Shown: in pieces, positions 1-5,760 of the stretch
Numbering within the stretch: the stretch's first letter is position 1
Layout of the letters: each line of letters begins with the position of its first letter
Assembly (NCBI RefSeq): GCF_900187645.1
Contig: NZ_FYEE01000022.1
Span: 1 to 34,929, forward strand
DNA length: 34,929 nucleotides
DNA from: Pseudomonas sp. Irchel 3E20
Lineage (GTDB): Bacteria > Pseudomonadota > Gammaproteobacteria > Pseudomonadales > Pseudomonadaceae
Direction: 5' to 3'
Made by a program: the position numbers and the translations under genes
Notes under the pieces: model-generated
The model's database searches: none
Told to the model about the DNA's origin: nothing
Seen by the model: only the letters and a program-made list of their open reading frames with translations

Positions 1-118
1 GCCTACTGGCTTTGCAGGATTTCGAGCAGTAGCGAGCCCATCCGCGTTTCCGGTCTGCCGTGCGGGCAATGAAAGGTTGTTTGCAGCGAAGGCAGGCGTA
101 TTCGGCCGTGGCAGCCAT
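1..118 (-). CDS. Small zinc-binding protein (partial, C-terminus off window)
   Basis: The minus-strand reading frame starts at the ATG at 118-116 and runs off the left edge after 39 codons. It has a Cys-x2-Cys pair (residues 9-12, CLRC) and a later Cys-x3-Cys pair (CSKSC, about residues 32-36) with basic residues between, a compact zinc-knuckle layout common in small phage proteins. It lies just downstream (leftward) of the 140-475 gene in the same early-left operon. I cannot name a family, and the function is unknown. The start has no rival and the frame is open to the edge. Confidence 0.6.
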   Translation of the reverse strand, partial: MAATAEYACLRCKQPFIARTADRKRGWARYCSKSCKASR

Positions 119-139
119 GGCGACCTCGAGTGTTTGGGG

Positions 140-475
140 TTAGGCGGAACGGGCGGCTAGCATGGCGTCGGCAATTTTGTAAGCGGCCTTCGCGGTGTCG
201 TGTTCGCCCCCTTCAAGTCCGAACAAGCAGGGAGCGCCTGCTGTTGAGATCATTCCCTGCAGGGCCTTGGCCGCGAAATAGTCTCGAACCGTCATCCCGA
301 AACAGGTGTCGTGACAGCCGTATTCATTGGCGCCAACGGGGAAGGCAGGCTCTTTTCCGGCATCCACGGCATGGCACTCGAAGCAGATCCCGCCGGATTG
401 CTCCGACTCTTCAATCAGGCTGCTGCATTTCAGGCATGATCCGAAGCGCTCTGGATCTGGGGGCTGAAAGTTCAT
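140..475 (-). CDS. Phage hypothetical protein with zinc-ribbon-like cysteines
   Basis: A 111-residue protein. I place the start at the ATG at 475 because GGAGAG precedes it at good spacing; two in-frame ATGs upstream have no comparable ribosome site. The N-terminal half has CLKC and CFEC pairs plus further Cys/His residues, suggesting a metal-binding fold. The C-terminal half (TVRDYFAAKALQGM followed by a Lys/Ala helix ending in IADAMLAAR) is a pattern I know from many uncharacterised siphovirus proteins. It belongs to the leftward early operon. No enzymatic motif is visible. Confidence 0.7.
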   Translation of the reverse strand: MNFQPPDPERFGSCLKCSSLIEESEQSGGICFECHAVDAGKEPAFPVGANEYGCHDTCFGMTVRDYFAAKALQGMISTAGAPCLFGLEGGEHDTAKAAYKIADAMLAARSA

Positions 476-908
476 GTCTCTCTCCATTTTTTGGTTCACC
501 TGCATTCGTCAGCACTCATGCCTCCCGCTGGTTGCCGATGGGCGCAGGGGAGAAATGCTGACGTAATAGAGGTGGGGAAGGGTGGAAGCCGCTTACCGCG
601 GCAAATCGGCTTGCTCGTGGCTCACTGCAAGCGGGTGATTGAAGTCCCTGCTACCAACAGGGATGCCGTTCGACCTATGAGGGTGATAGGCCGGATGCAG
701 GTGGGCGGTTATAGGCCGCAGTTTCGTCCGCATCGGGGTGTGATCTGGCCGGCGCTGATCCCCGGCATAGGTTGGTTACTTGTGGCGCACCCTTTCGGGA
801 CACTCCCTCACGGTTTAGCGCATCAGCCTGCGCATTCAGATCACACCCCGATGCGCTCTCATAGAGAGGATCGGGCAGTTAACGACAGGCTGTCGTGGCG
901 CTGGTTGT
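476..908 (-). other. Hairpin-rich non-coding region with an 18-bp perfect inverted repeat
   Basis: No convincing gene is visible in these 433 nt; rightward open frames here have no ribosome site and oppose the operon. The 18 bases at 730-747 are exactly the reverse complement of 837-854. Between these arms are hairpins at 748-766 (GCCGG/CCGGC), 790-799 (on the minus strand CCC-GAAA-GGG, a GNRA tetraloop) and 818-833 (GCGCA/TGCGC). Further stems lie at 507-514/556-563 (8 bp), 588-602, 609-632, 645-663 and 855-867. The GNRA loop favours the minus strand, which is also the operon's transcribed strand. This could be a structured RNA, an attenuator or a processing element. The coordinates are seen directly; the function is inferred. 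Confidence 0.5.
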
Positions 909-1136
909 TTAGATGCGTGCATCCCAGAGCGCAGCCATTTGCTCGTGGGTTGCCGCTGTAGGCCCTGTAGCTCCGCATGTGTCGCAGAGCAGAGATATAG
1001 GGGTGTGCGTGCCGTCATCAGCCACATGCGTTATCTGGCTTAGCTTCACGCCTCTACACCAAGGGCATGGCGCTCTGCCGGTCAGGCTGAACATCTGCAT
1101 TTGCTGGGCGGCCTCTCGGGGTATCAACTCGCTCAT
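909..1136 (-). CDS. Lar-like restriction-alleviation family protein (putative)
   Basis: A 75-residue protein with CPWC near residue 24 and CDTC near residue 51, followed by a Gly-Pro turn and an Ala/Trp-rich tail ending WDARI. This matches the Lar family layout: N-terminal C-P-x-C-G, a second zinc pair, then 'G-P ... A...WN.R'. Lar of the Rac prophage modulates host type I restriction; whether this copy does so is inference. The start at 1136 has GGAGG nine bases upstream. It overlaps the end of the 1054-1272 gene by 83 bases, which suggests coupled translation. Confidence 0.65.
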   Translation of the reverse strand: MSELIPREAAQQMQMFSLTGRAPCPWCRGVKLSQITHVADDGTHTPISLLCDTCGATGPTAATHEQMAALWDARI

Positions 1137-1272
1137 TTACCCAATCCTCCCAGTCCTTCTTCTCGATTAGCAGGCCTTCATATTCATGGCCGCCGCACCC
1201 ATGGCAGTAGATGTGTGGCGTTTGCCCGCCAAACGATGTAGTGCTTCCTGAGCTGCAAATTTTGCAGGCCAT
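1054..1272 (-). CDS. Small zinc-ribbon protein
   Basis: A 72-residue protein. The first pair, CKIC (residues 3-6), and the second, CHGC (about residues 23-26), frame a classic short zinc ribbon, followed by an acidic/aromatic helix (KKDWEDWVNER). AGAGGG precedes the ATG at 1272 at normal spacing. The last 28 codons overlap the Lar-like gene in another frame; both starts have good ribosome sites, so I keep both. Such proteins are common in the early-left operons of Pseudomonas phages. No function can be assigned. Confidence 0.6.
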   Translation of the reverse strand: MACKICSSGSTTSFGGQTPHIYCHGCGGHEYEGLLIEKKDWEDWVNERVDTPRGRPANADVQPDRQSAMPLV

Positions 1273-1286
1273 CGTCTTGCCCTCTT

Positions 1287-1778
1287 TCAGTAGCGACCAT
1301 TGTTTTCGTGATAGCCGAGGCGTATCTCAGCAGATTTACGCGCGCAGACAGCACTGAACAAATCCTGGTAGGTGCCGAGATGTATGAACTCACCGCCTTT
1401 GTAGGCCTTGGCGTGCCAGCGACTCTCACGCACCTTCCAGCTGACGCCAGAAACTCCGCTGGTTGACTGCCTGTACACGCGCTTGTTGCGGTTGTTCTCG
1501 TTCCTGCCAACCATCCGCAGGTTTTCCCAGCGGTTGTCGCTTCTGATGTGGTTGATGTGATCCATATGTTCAGTGGGCAGCTCGCCAATCATGTAGAGGT
1601 GCGCCAAGCGATGAGCCAGATAGCTTGCTCCGTCGGCGAATATCTTTACGTAGCCTGCGTTGTGCTTGCTCCCTGCGACGTTTCCGGCCTTCCTCTTGCC
1701 ACTGCTTTGAAGGTTCACAAACAACCCTGTTGATGTGTCGTAACTGAAAAGCTCTTTGAGTCGATCTTGAGTCAGCAT
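1287..1778 (-). CDS. HNH homing-type endonuclease with AP2-like C-terminus
   Basis: A 163-residue protein from the ATG at 1778, preceded by GGAGAAAG; an earlier in-frame start has no such site. It opens with the 'LFSYD..TGLF' segment typical of phage HNH nucleases. The HNH core is EHMDHINHIRSDNRWENLR with the usual following N-rich stretch (RNENNRNK). The C-terminus (SGVSGVSWKVRESRWHAKAY, then 'HLGTYQD') matches an AP2-type DNA-binding domain. Such nucleases are usually free-standing mobile genes. It is the first well-supported gene of the PL operon. Confidence 0.85.
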   Translation of the reverse strand: MLTQDRLKELFSYDTSTGLFVNLQSSGKRKAGNVAGSKHNAGYVKIFADGASYLAHRLAHLYMIGELPTEHMDHINHIRSDNRWENLRMVGRNENNRNKRVYRQSTSGVSGVSWKVRESRWHAKAYKGGEFIHLGTYQDLFSAVCARKSAEIRLGYHENNGRY

Positions 1779-1805
1779 CGCTTTCTCCAGTCCATCCGAT
1801 TTCCA

Positions 1806-1828
1806 ATGCCGCCTCATAGAAGCGGCAT
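1806..1828. repeat. 7-bp hairpin upstream of the HNH gene
   Basis: ATGCCGC (1806-1812) and its exact complement GCGGCAT (1822-1828) form a hairpin with a 9-nt loop. It overlaps the stop of the leader reading frame and lies about 28 bp upstream of the HNH start. There is no T-tract on either side, so I do not call it a terminator. Confidence 0.5.
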
Positions 1829-2109
1829 CAGTAAATCTGTGGGTGTTTCATCTCCACCACGCGCATCGCCCGATTCATATCTCTGGCCAGGTCACACATT
1901 TCGTGTCCGGTGTTCTTCCTGGCTGGCTTGCGTGGTTTCGCGTACTCACATGTGGGAGTACGGCCAGTTCCAGAGCTGGCATGGAGATCGAATTTGTTGC
2001 TCGCACTGTGCCCATGTCTGGGGATCGATCTGCGAGGTTCCCGTGCTGTTAAAGAGCGGCGGGTCTGCTGAGGCCCTGGCGAGTCCCTGTAGGGTGACTC
2101 GATAGGGTA
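1828..2109 (-). other. PL-leader open frame without a standard start (decayed or frameshifted small gene?)
   Basis: On the minus strand one frame is open from the PL region to the TGA at 1830-1828 (94 codons) but has no ATG, GTG or TTG until the ATG at 1899-1897, which would give only 23 residues (MCDLARDM... ending HPQIY). The tail reads like real protein, with a basic patch (KPRKPARK) just before that ATG. A second frame reads MPALELAVLPHV from the ATG at 1982. A single frameshift could join the two halves. It occupies the position of lambda N, but homology to N is not visible. It could be a pseudogene, a frameshifted gene or chance. Confidence 0.3.
2047..2058 (-). promoter_or_regulatory. 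boxA-like antitermination element in the PL leader
   Basis: On the minus strand the leader transcript reads CGCTCTTTAACA, matching the rRNA-operon boxA (TGCTCTTTAACA) at 11 of 12 positions. It lies about 50 nt downstream of the expected PL start, where lambda has nutL. I do not see a clear boxB hairpin next to it. NusB/S10-type boxA binding is known for such sequences; its role here is inferred from position. Confidence 0.6.
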
Positions 2110-2138
2110 AGTTAACCATCGGTTTATTTTTACGTCAA
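2110..2138 (-). promoter_or_regulatory. PL-type leftward early promoter
   Basis: On the minus strand: -35 TTGACG (2138-2133), a 17-bp spacer and -10 TTAACT (2115-2110). Operator OL2 overlaps the -35 element and OL1 overlaps the -10 element, so repressor bound there would occlude it, as at lambda PL. It would transcribe the leftward early operon. Confidence 0.65.
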
Positions 2139-2151
2139 TACCGATGGTTAA
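2112..2151. promoter_or_regulatory. OL: two CI/Cro operators
   Basis: OL1 is TTAACCATCGGTTTA (2112-2126). OL2 is TTAACCATCGGTATT on the minus strand (2151-2137). The centres are 25 bp apart, and the outer 12 bp form a perfect inverted repeat. The same 15-bp motif recurs three times between cI and cro, which identifies these as binding sites for the immunity repressor. Confidence 0.75.
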
Positions 2152-2161
2152 TTTATTTTCA

Positions 2162-2205
2162 TTGAGCGCGAGTTATGCTTTTGCTATCACTGGATGAATG
2201 TACAG
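2162..2205 (+). promoter_or_regulatory. Promoter with LexA-like SOS box ahead of the DUF1654 gene
   Basis: A -35 TTGAGC (2162-2167), 17-bp spacer and -10 TATCAC (2185-2190) read rightward. CTGGATGAATGTACAG (2190-2205) fits the CTG-N10-CAG core of a LexA box and agrees with the CTGTATATATATACAG consensus at 12 of 16 positions. It begins at the last base of the -10, a position suited to repression. OL lies just upstream, so CI could also affect this promoter. Confidence 0.55.
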
Positions 2206-2220
2206 TATAGGGTGGGGCAA

Positions 2221-2538
2221 ATGAACAAAGCGCAGAAGGCTAGGCAGGTTGTACGAGTTGAGATGTCCGCGGTTGAGCGCTTAGGTCTACGGGTATCGTC
2301 AATGATCAATTCGCCACGAGCCCAGGAGCGGCGCTCGGCGGTCATTCATCGCCTGGACACGGACCGTGACGCCGAGTGGGACGAGGTCATGGGGAGGATC
2401 GCCGAGACGGACGGCGTGAACATGGTCTTCCAGGATGATGGCGGGGTGCTACTGGAGTGGGAGGCGCCAAGCGACGAGGATAGGGTCGTTGAGCTAGGGG
2501 AGGTGGAGGCGTTAGAGGAGGAGCCAGCGCCTTTCTGA
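2221..2538 (+). CDS. DUF1654 family protein
   Basis: A 105-residue protein with the pattern I recognise as DUF1654: 'S..ERLGLRVSSMINSP.AQ..RSAVIHRLD.D...EWDEVM..I.E.D.V...F.DDG.VLLEWE'. The C-terminus is strongly acidic (EDRVVELGEVEALEEE). The start is the ATG at 2221, with a GGTGGGG ribosome site; an in-frame ATG nine codons earlier lies inside the predicted LexA box and is unlikely. The biochemical function is unknown. Transcription converges on the lysogeny operon, and the promoter carries a LexA-like box, suggesting DNA-damage control. Confidence 0.75.
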   Translation: MNKAQKARQVVRVEMSAVERLGLRVSSMINSPRAQERRSAVIHRLDTDRDAEWDEVMGRIAETDGVNMVFQDDGGVLLEWEAPSDEDRVVELGEVEALEEEPAPF

Positions 2539-2645
2539 CAGATATGAAAAGCCCGGTGCGGCGGTCCGCCATTCGAGAAAGGGTTTGAACCTTTAACTCC
2601 TACAACAATCGATTGGCTATAAAGACGACATAAGGAAGTGCAATC

Positions 2646-2909
2646 ATGATCTCCAGCCTTGAGCTTCGACACATTATTGAATCTGGATTCCTGCCGCTTA
2701 AGTGCATTTGCTCCATCGACCCGGAAGGGCGTATGACTGTCTGTCTGTACCAACCACAGAAGGGGCATGCCGCTTTCATTGCGGAAGGGCTGACCACTGA
2801 GCATCTGACTTCGAGCCGCGCCATTGCCGCCCTGGTGGGCGAGCTAAAGCAGGAGTTTGTCCGAAAGGGATTCGTGGCTGAGCCGCAACAGTGGCTGCTG
2901 CGCGGATAG
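2646..2909 (+). CDS. DUF1652 family protein
   Basis: An 87-residue protein. 'LELRHIIESGFLPLKC.CSIDPEGRMTVCLYQP..G' and 'LTSSRAIAALVGELKQEF' match the DUF1652 family, which I know as small Pseudomonas proteins of unknown function. AAGGA precedes the ATG. The antiparallel frame at 2600-2824 has no ribosome site and mirrors this gene. It sits downstream of the DUF1654 gene after a 107-bp gap that contains short hairpins but no clear terminator. Confidence 0.8.
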   Translation: MISSLELRHIIESGFLPLKCICSIDPEGRMTVCLYQPQKGHAAFIAEGLTTEHLTSSRAIAALVGELKQEFVRKGFVAEPQQWLLRG

Positions 2910-2924
2910 CGAATCGCAGACGAT

Positions 2925-3000
2925 AAAAAATCCGCTCAGTGGCGGGCTACGGATTCAGCAGGGAAGGGCAGATACAAGAAGCCCGGCGCTGGGCCGGGCT
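2925..3000 (-). terminator. Terminator region ending the lysogeny operon
   Basis: AGCCCGGC (2980-2987) and GCCGGGCT (2993-3000) form an 8-bp GC stem with a 5-nt loop immediately after the BstA-like stop codon. On the minus strand it is followed by TTCTTGT, a weak U-tract. About 40 bp further, AATCCG/CGGATT (2930-2935/2951-2956) is followed on the minus strand by a run of T. The DUF1652 gene ends nearby from the other side, so this may stop both converging transcripts. Confidence 0.55.
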
Positions 3001-3005
3001 AGCGG

Positions 3006-3920
3006 TTATCCGTGACCTATGGATTTCGCTTTGAAGAGCTGAGAAATAGCCAGAGCCTCGTCTTTACCACCCTTCAGTACATTAGCTTTTGTAAGGATGT
3101 ATTTGGGGAATTTTGTAGGTAGATACTCGTTGTGAAACCACTGTCTGAACGCTGGCAGCGCGGCATCGGGATAGGCGTTTGGCTTTTGAGGGTTGCTCAT
3201 CGCCTGAGGGTAGTAGCTAGGGTAATTATGCTCATATTGCGTCCGCTCTCCGTAAAGTTGAGCCAGGTCGTTATCTCTCCAGTAATTACCCCAGTTTATT
3301 CCGACAGATATGTCCGGAATGGTTTTGTCGTTAACTCCAACGTCTGCATTTATTAGGTCAACTACCATGCCGGTAATTTCTTTGAAAACCGTGAAATGGC
3401 CCGGTGGAGAACTGTCGTTCAGGAGTGAGACGCGGTCATTATGATATTTCCACTTATCACCTGGAGTATATCCAAGAGCCTTATAAATAAAGCCTTTTAA
3501 TCCAAGACTTGCAAAGCTCCTGTAGCTATCAATGGCGGTTTGATTGCTACCAGTGGATTCAAATGCGTAGTACTCAAGGAAAGCCATGCAAACAATGTCT
3601 GGATAGGAATAGTGCTTCGATCCATCCTTTTCACATTCGATGTAAAGCTTTCGCTCAGTGTATCCCTTGTCAAATAGATAAATTTTTAGAAAAGAAATCC
3701 GGTCCTTACCAATAACGTCGTCATCATAGTGGTCCTCCCACTCCTGCGTGATCGCCTGAATCATGCTGCGGGCGGCGCCAGTAATTCTGGAGAGTCCCCT
3801 TTGAGTAAGGTAGGGTATCCCGTTCTCCAGGACTCCCATTTCTACGCCATTGATATCGCGCTGAATCTCAACCCCTAAATCTAGTGAGATCTGCCCTGTT
3901 TTGCCGGCCTTCCTGCTCAT
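3006..3920 (-). CDS. BstA-like candidate abortive-infection (superinfection immunity) protein
   Basis: A 304-residue protein from the ATG at 3920 (AAGGA eight bases upstream). The N-terminus (VEMGVLENGIPYLTQRGLSRITG, then SMIQAITQEW) looks like a KilA-N/Ant-type DNA-binding region. The middle and C-terminus (YPDIVCMAFLEYYAFES, DKWKYHNDRVSL, VPDISVG-like PDISVGINWGNYW, GERTQYEHNYPSYYPQ) resemble what I recall of BstA from Salmonella prophage BTP1. BstA proteins are prophage abortive-infection factors typically encoded downstream of the repressor, as here. Family assignment is from memory, not a search. The gene is AT-richer than its flanks, consistent with separate acquisition. Confidence 0.6.
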   Translation of the reverse strand: MSRKAGKTGQISLDLGVEIQRDINGVEMGVLENGIPYLTQRGLSRITGAARSMIQAITQEWEDHYDDDVIGKDRISFLKIYLFDKGYTERKLYIECEKDGSKHYSYPDIVCMAFLEYYAFESTGSNQTAIDSYRSFASLGLKGFIYKALGYTPGDKWKYHNDRVSLLNDSSPPGHFTVFKEITGMVVDLINADVGVNDKTIPDISVGINWGNYWRDNDLAQLYGERTQYEHNYPSYYPQAMSNPQKPNAYPDAALPAFRQWFHNEYLPTKFPKYILTKANVLKGGKDEALAISQLFKAKSIGHG

Positions 3921-4091
3921 AAAAATCATCCTTAAGTTGCTGATGTATAAAGAGAAATAGGTGGCCTGCTGTGCGGCCATTTTACTCTTCAGTATTTACC
4001 GATTCGTACCCAGCTTGGTGCCGCACAGGGGTAAGCTAGCTGCCGCTCTGAGTTCACGCCAATTATCAGATCCGCGCATACAACTCCGGTT
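3921..4091. other. Spacer between the BstA-like gene and the small paralogues
   Basis: This 171-bp gap is longer than the others in the lysogeny operon. On the minus strand it holds a -10-like TAAAAT about 30 nt upstream of the first alternative start of the BstA-like gene, but no good -35 at the right distance, so an internal promoter is possible but unproven. AGCTAGCT is a small palindrome within it. No terminator is visible. Confidence 0.3.
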
Positions 4092-4337
4092 CTATCGCAG
4101 AGCCATCGCCCTGGCAATCATCCCGTCCCGCACCTCAGCCGCGTACTTCGCTAGCTTATCCTCACCATCATGAAACACGGTGCACATCTTCAGCACAGCT
4201 TGGGCATCTGCCTCATTGCCGGCCAGGCTCAGGCGCTCAGCGATTCGCAGCAGCTCGACGGCGGACCATTTCAGATCGGAGGCTACGCCCTGGAGGTCGC
4301 GTTTCAGGTCTTGCTCTAGTTTGTTGAGTCCCATCAT
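4092..4337 (-). CDS. Small helical protein C of the lysogeny operon (paralogue of protein A)
   Basis: An 81-residue, charged, all-helical-looking protein; start at the ATG at 4337, with GGAGGGGGCG directly upstream. It aligns with the 4611-4838 protein almost end to end: 'LKRDLQGVASDLKWSAVELL', then 'ADAQAVLKM', then 'AAEVRDGMIARA' against 'LRRELKDLGLDLEQAAAEVL', 'VDAIAVLKV' and 'ADEVRAGVITRA'. No known domain, signal peptide or membrane segment is visible. Its position downstream of cI implies expression in the lysogen. Confidence 0.7.
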   Translation of the reverse strand: MMGLNKLEQDLKRDLQGVASDLKWSAVELLRIAERLSLAGNEADAQAVLKMCTVFHDGEDKLAKYAAEVRDGMIARAMALR

Positions 4338-4373
4338 CGCCCCCTCCAAATCCTTATTGCGTGAATCCGGTAA

Positions 4374-4562
4374 TCAGTCCGCCAGAGCTATTCTCAGCGC
4401 TACCGAAGCCTGCAGTAGCCTGTTCACCTGGACCGAAACTGCTGCAGCCAGCTCCTCATCCCCTGCATCTCTAAGCGTTGCTGCCAATTCGAGCAGCTTT
4501 CCTACCTCAGCCTCAATGGTGTGGACGGATTCGCCAATCTGGTATCGAAGTGAGTGCGCCAT
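4374..4562 (-). CDS. Small helical protein B of the lysogeny operon
   Basis: A 62-residue protein. I choose the ATG at 4562 (AAGGA nine bases upstream) over an in-frame ATG at 4598 without a clear site. The sequence (IEAEVGKLLELAATLRDAGDEELAAAVSVQV...) predicts two amphipathic helices around a Gly-Asp turn. The stretch 'LLELAATLRDAGDEELAAAV' resembles 'LLRIAERLSLAGNEADAQAV' of protein C, so it is probably a third, shorter member of the same family. It lies between the two clearer paralogues. Confidence 0.6.
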   Translation of the reverse strand: MAHSLRYQIGESVHTIEAEVGKLLELAATLRDAGDEELAAAVSVQVNRLLQASVALRIALAD

Positions 4563-4610
4563 CTTGAAAATTCCTTGCCCGAATAGCTCGCATCTCACTG
4601 ACGCGCCAGA

Positions 4611-4838
4611 TCACTCAGTCTTCGCTCGTGTGATGACACCAGCCCGGACCTCGTCCGCCAGGGCTGCCACCCGATCCGCATTCTCGTAGAGCTTCGCAAT
4701 CACCTTCAGGACCGCTATTGCATCCACATCTCGGCAGTCCTTTGTGATGTTGAGCACTTCGGCCGCAGCCTGCTCAAGGTCAAGCCCTAAATCCTTGAGT
4801 TCGCGGCGTAACTGCTGGTTGGGCTTGGTTAGGGGCAT
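4611..4838 (-). CDS. Small helical protein A of the lysogeny operon
   Basis: A 75-residue protein whose ATG lies three bases after the cI stop codon (TGA-CCC-ATG), so it is almost certainly translated from the cI transcript. It is charged and helical and shares the ends and core of protein C (ends 'ADEVRAGVITRAKTE'). It has no signal peptide, membrane helix or metal motif. In lambda the equivalent position holds rexA; there is no resemblance to RexA or RexB. Function unknown. Confidence 0.7.
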   Translation of the reverse strand: MPLTKPNQQLRRELKDLGLDLEQAAAEVLNITKDCRDVDAIAVLKVIAKLYENADRVAALADEVRAGVITRAKTE

Positions 4839-4841
4839 GGG

Positions 4842-5723
4842 TCAGGCCTTTCTCGCATTCCAGATCAGTAGCACCTTGGCATGAACTGTTACATCCTCAA
4901 TCCGCGCTTCTTGGTCCCTGACATTTGGGTTGTCGGACACCAGCAAAAAGCGCTCTGAATCCAATACCTGAATCCTCTTGATGTACAGGTGCTCGTGCCA
5001 GGTCAGGACGTATATGCCCTCGCCAGCAAACTCGTTGACACCCTTGTCTACTATCAGCGGGTCTTTGTCGTTGATCGTACCCTCCATGCTCTGGCCCCAG
5101 CCGGTAATCATCGCCAGCGAGTGAGGAGAGGTGTAGGAGATGTTTTTCTCGCGCAACACGTCTTCGTGGATGATGAGATTGCGGACCACCTCGTTGTAGT
5201 CACCCGGCACTTGGCCGTGACCCATCGAGGCCCGGACATCGTACTGGCGAATCACGATCTCGCCCGCACGGGCCTTCAGCCCTGAAAAATCTGCCTGAAT
5301 AACCTTGCCCTGCGCTTCACTGGCCGCCGTGAGGGCAGCCGCCGCGATCTTCTCTTGCGCATCGGCGTCTAGATTCTTCCCCGCATGCTTGCGGATCATC
5401 TCCATAACCTTCTCGGCCGCACTCGCGCCGCCAGTTGTAGCAGCCTTAACGGGCGCGCTGGTCAGTGCCGCTATCTCGCCAGCCAGACGCGGGCTGAATG
5501 CTGAAACTGGCTCATCAAGCATGCGCGCCAGTACCGCTGCGAACTTCGTGTTCAGCGGGTTGATGCCCTTGAAGTAGAGATTCACGGCAGCCGGTGTCAT
5601 TCCCGCCTCATCGGCGATTTTCTTTTGACTGAGCTTCAGTTCGTTCTTCTTCGAGAGGAACAGGTCGTGCGCTGCTGCGCATTCGGCAATCAGCTCGGGC
5701 GGGAGGATTCGTTTTTTGGTCAT
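4842..5723 (-). CDS. CI-type repressor (HTH plus S24 autoprotease)
   Basis: 293 residues, longer than lambda CI (237). The N-terminal HTH covers about residues 28-70 (LSQKKIADEAGMTPAAVNLYFKG). An Ala/Lys-rich linker leads to the S24 peptidase domain: an Ala-Gly cleavage site in LKARAGEIV, catalytic Ser in GQSMEGTI and Lys in LYIKRIQV. This predicts RecA-stimulated self-cleavage and SOS induction. The ATG has no Shine-Dalgarno, and a -10-like TTTAAA ends eight bases before it, so the maintenance transcript is probably leaderless, as for lambda cI. Confidence 0.9.
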   Translation of the reverse strand: MTKKRILPPELIAECAAAHDLFLSKKNELKLSQKKIADEAGMTPAAVNLYFKGINPLNTKFAAVLARMLDEPVSAFSPRLAGEIAALTSAPVKAATTGGASAAEKVMEMIRKHAGKNLDADAQEKIAAAALTAASEAQGKVIQADFSGLKARAGEIVIRQYDVRASMGHGQVPGDYNEVVRNLIIHEDVLREKNISYTSPHSLAMITGWGQSMEGTINDKDPLIVDKGVNEFAGEGIYVLTWHEHLYIKRIQVLDSERFLLVSDNPNVRDQEARIEDVTVHAKVLLIWNARKA

Positions 5724-5731
5724 GGGGCAAA

Positions 5732-5760
5732 TTTAAACCAATGGTTAAAAATAAGAAGAA
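5732..5760 (-). promoter_or_regulatory. PRM-like maintenance promoter of cI
   Basis: On the minus strand a -10 TTTAAA (5737-5732) is separated by 17 bp from TTCTTC (5760-5755), a poor -35, as expected of a promoter needing activation by bound CI. The start would fall at or within two bases of the cI ATG. The operator at 5734-5748 overlaps the -10, so occupancy there would shut it off. Confidence 0.5.

Noticed and set aside
882..896. Palindrome ACGACAG-G-CTGTCGT as an operator or terminator
   Set aside because: Single occurrence, next to a stop codon, without T-tract or promoter elements; no partner sites were found.
491..961. 156-codon open frame on the plus strand
   Set aside because: It opposes the surrounding operon, has no ribosome site, reads through the inverted repeats and has no domain-like sequence; it is better explained by GC-rich non-coding DNA.
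2575..2640. tRNA-like T-arm on the minus strand (AAAGG-TTCAAAC-CCTTT)
   Set aside because: The rest of a tRNA cannot be found: no acceptor pairing, D-arm or CCA. It could be an old attachment-site fragment, but there is no second copy in the window.
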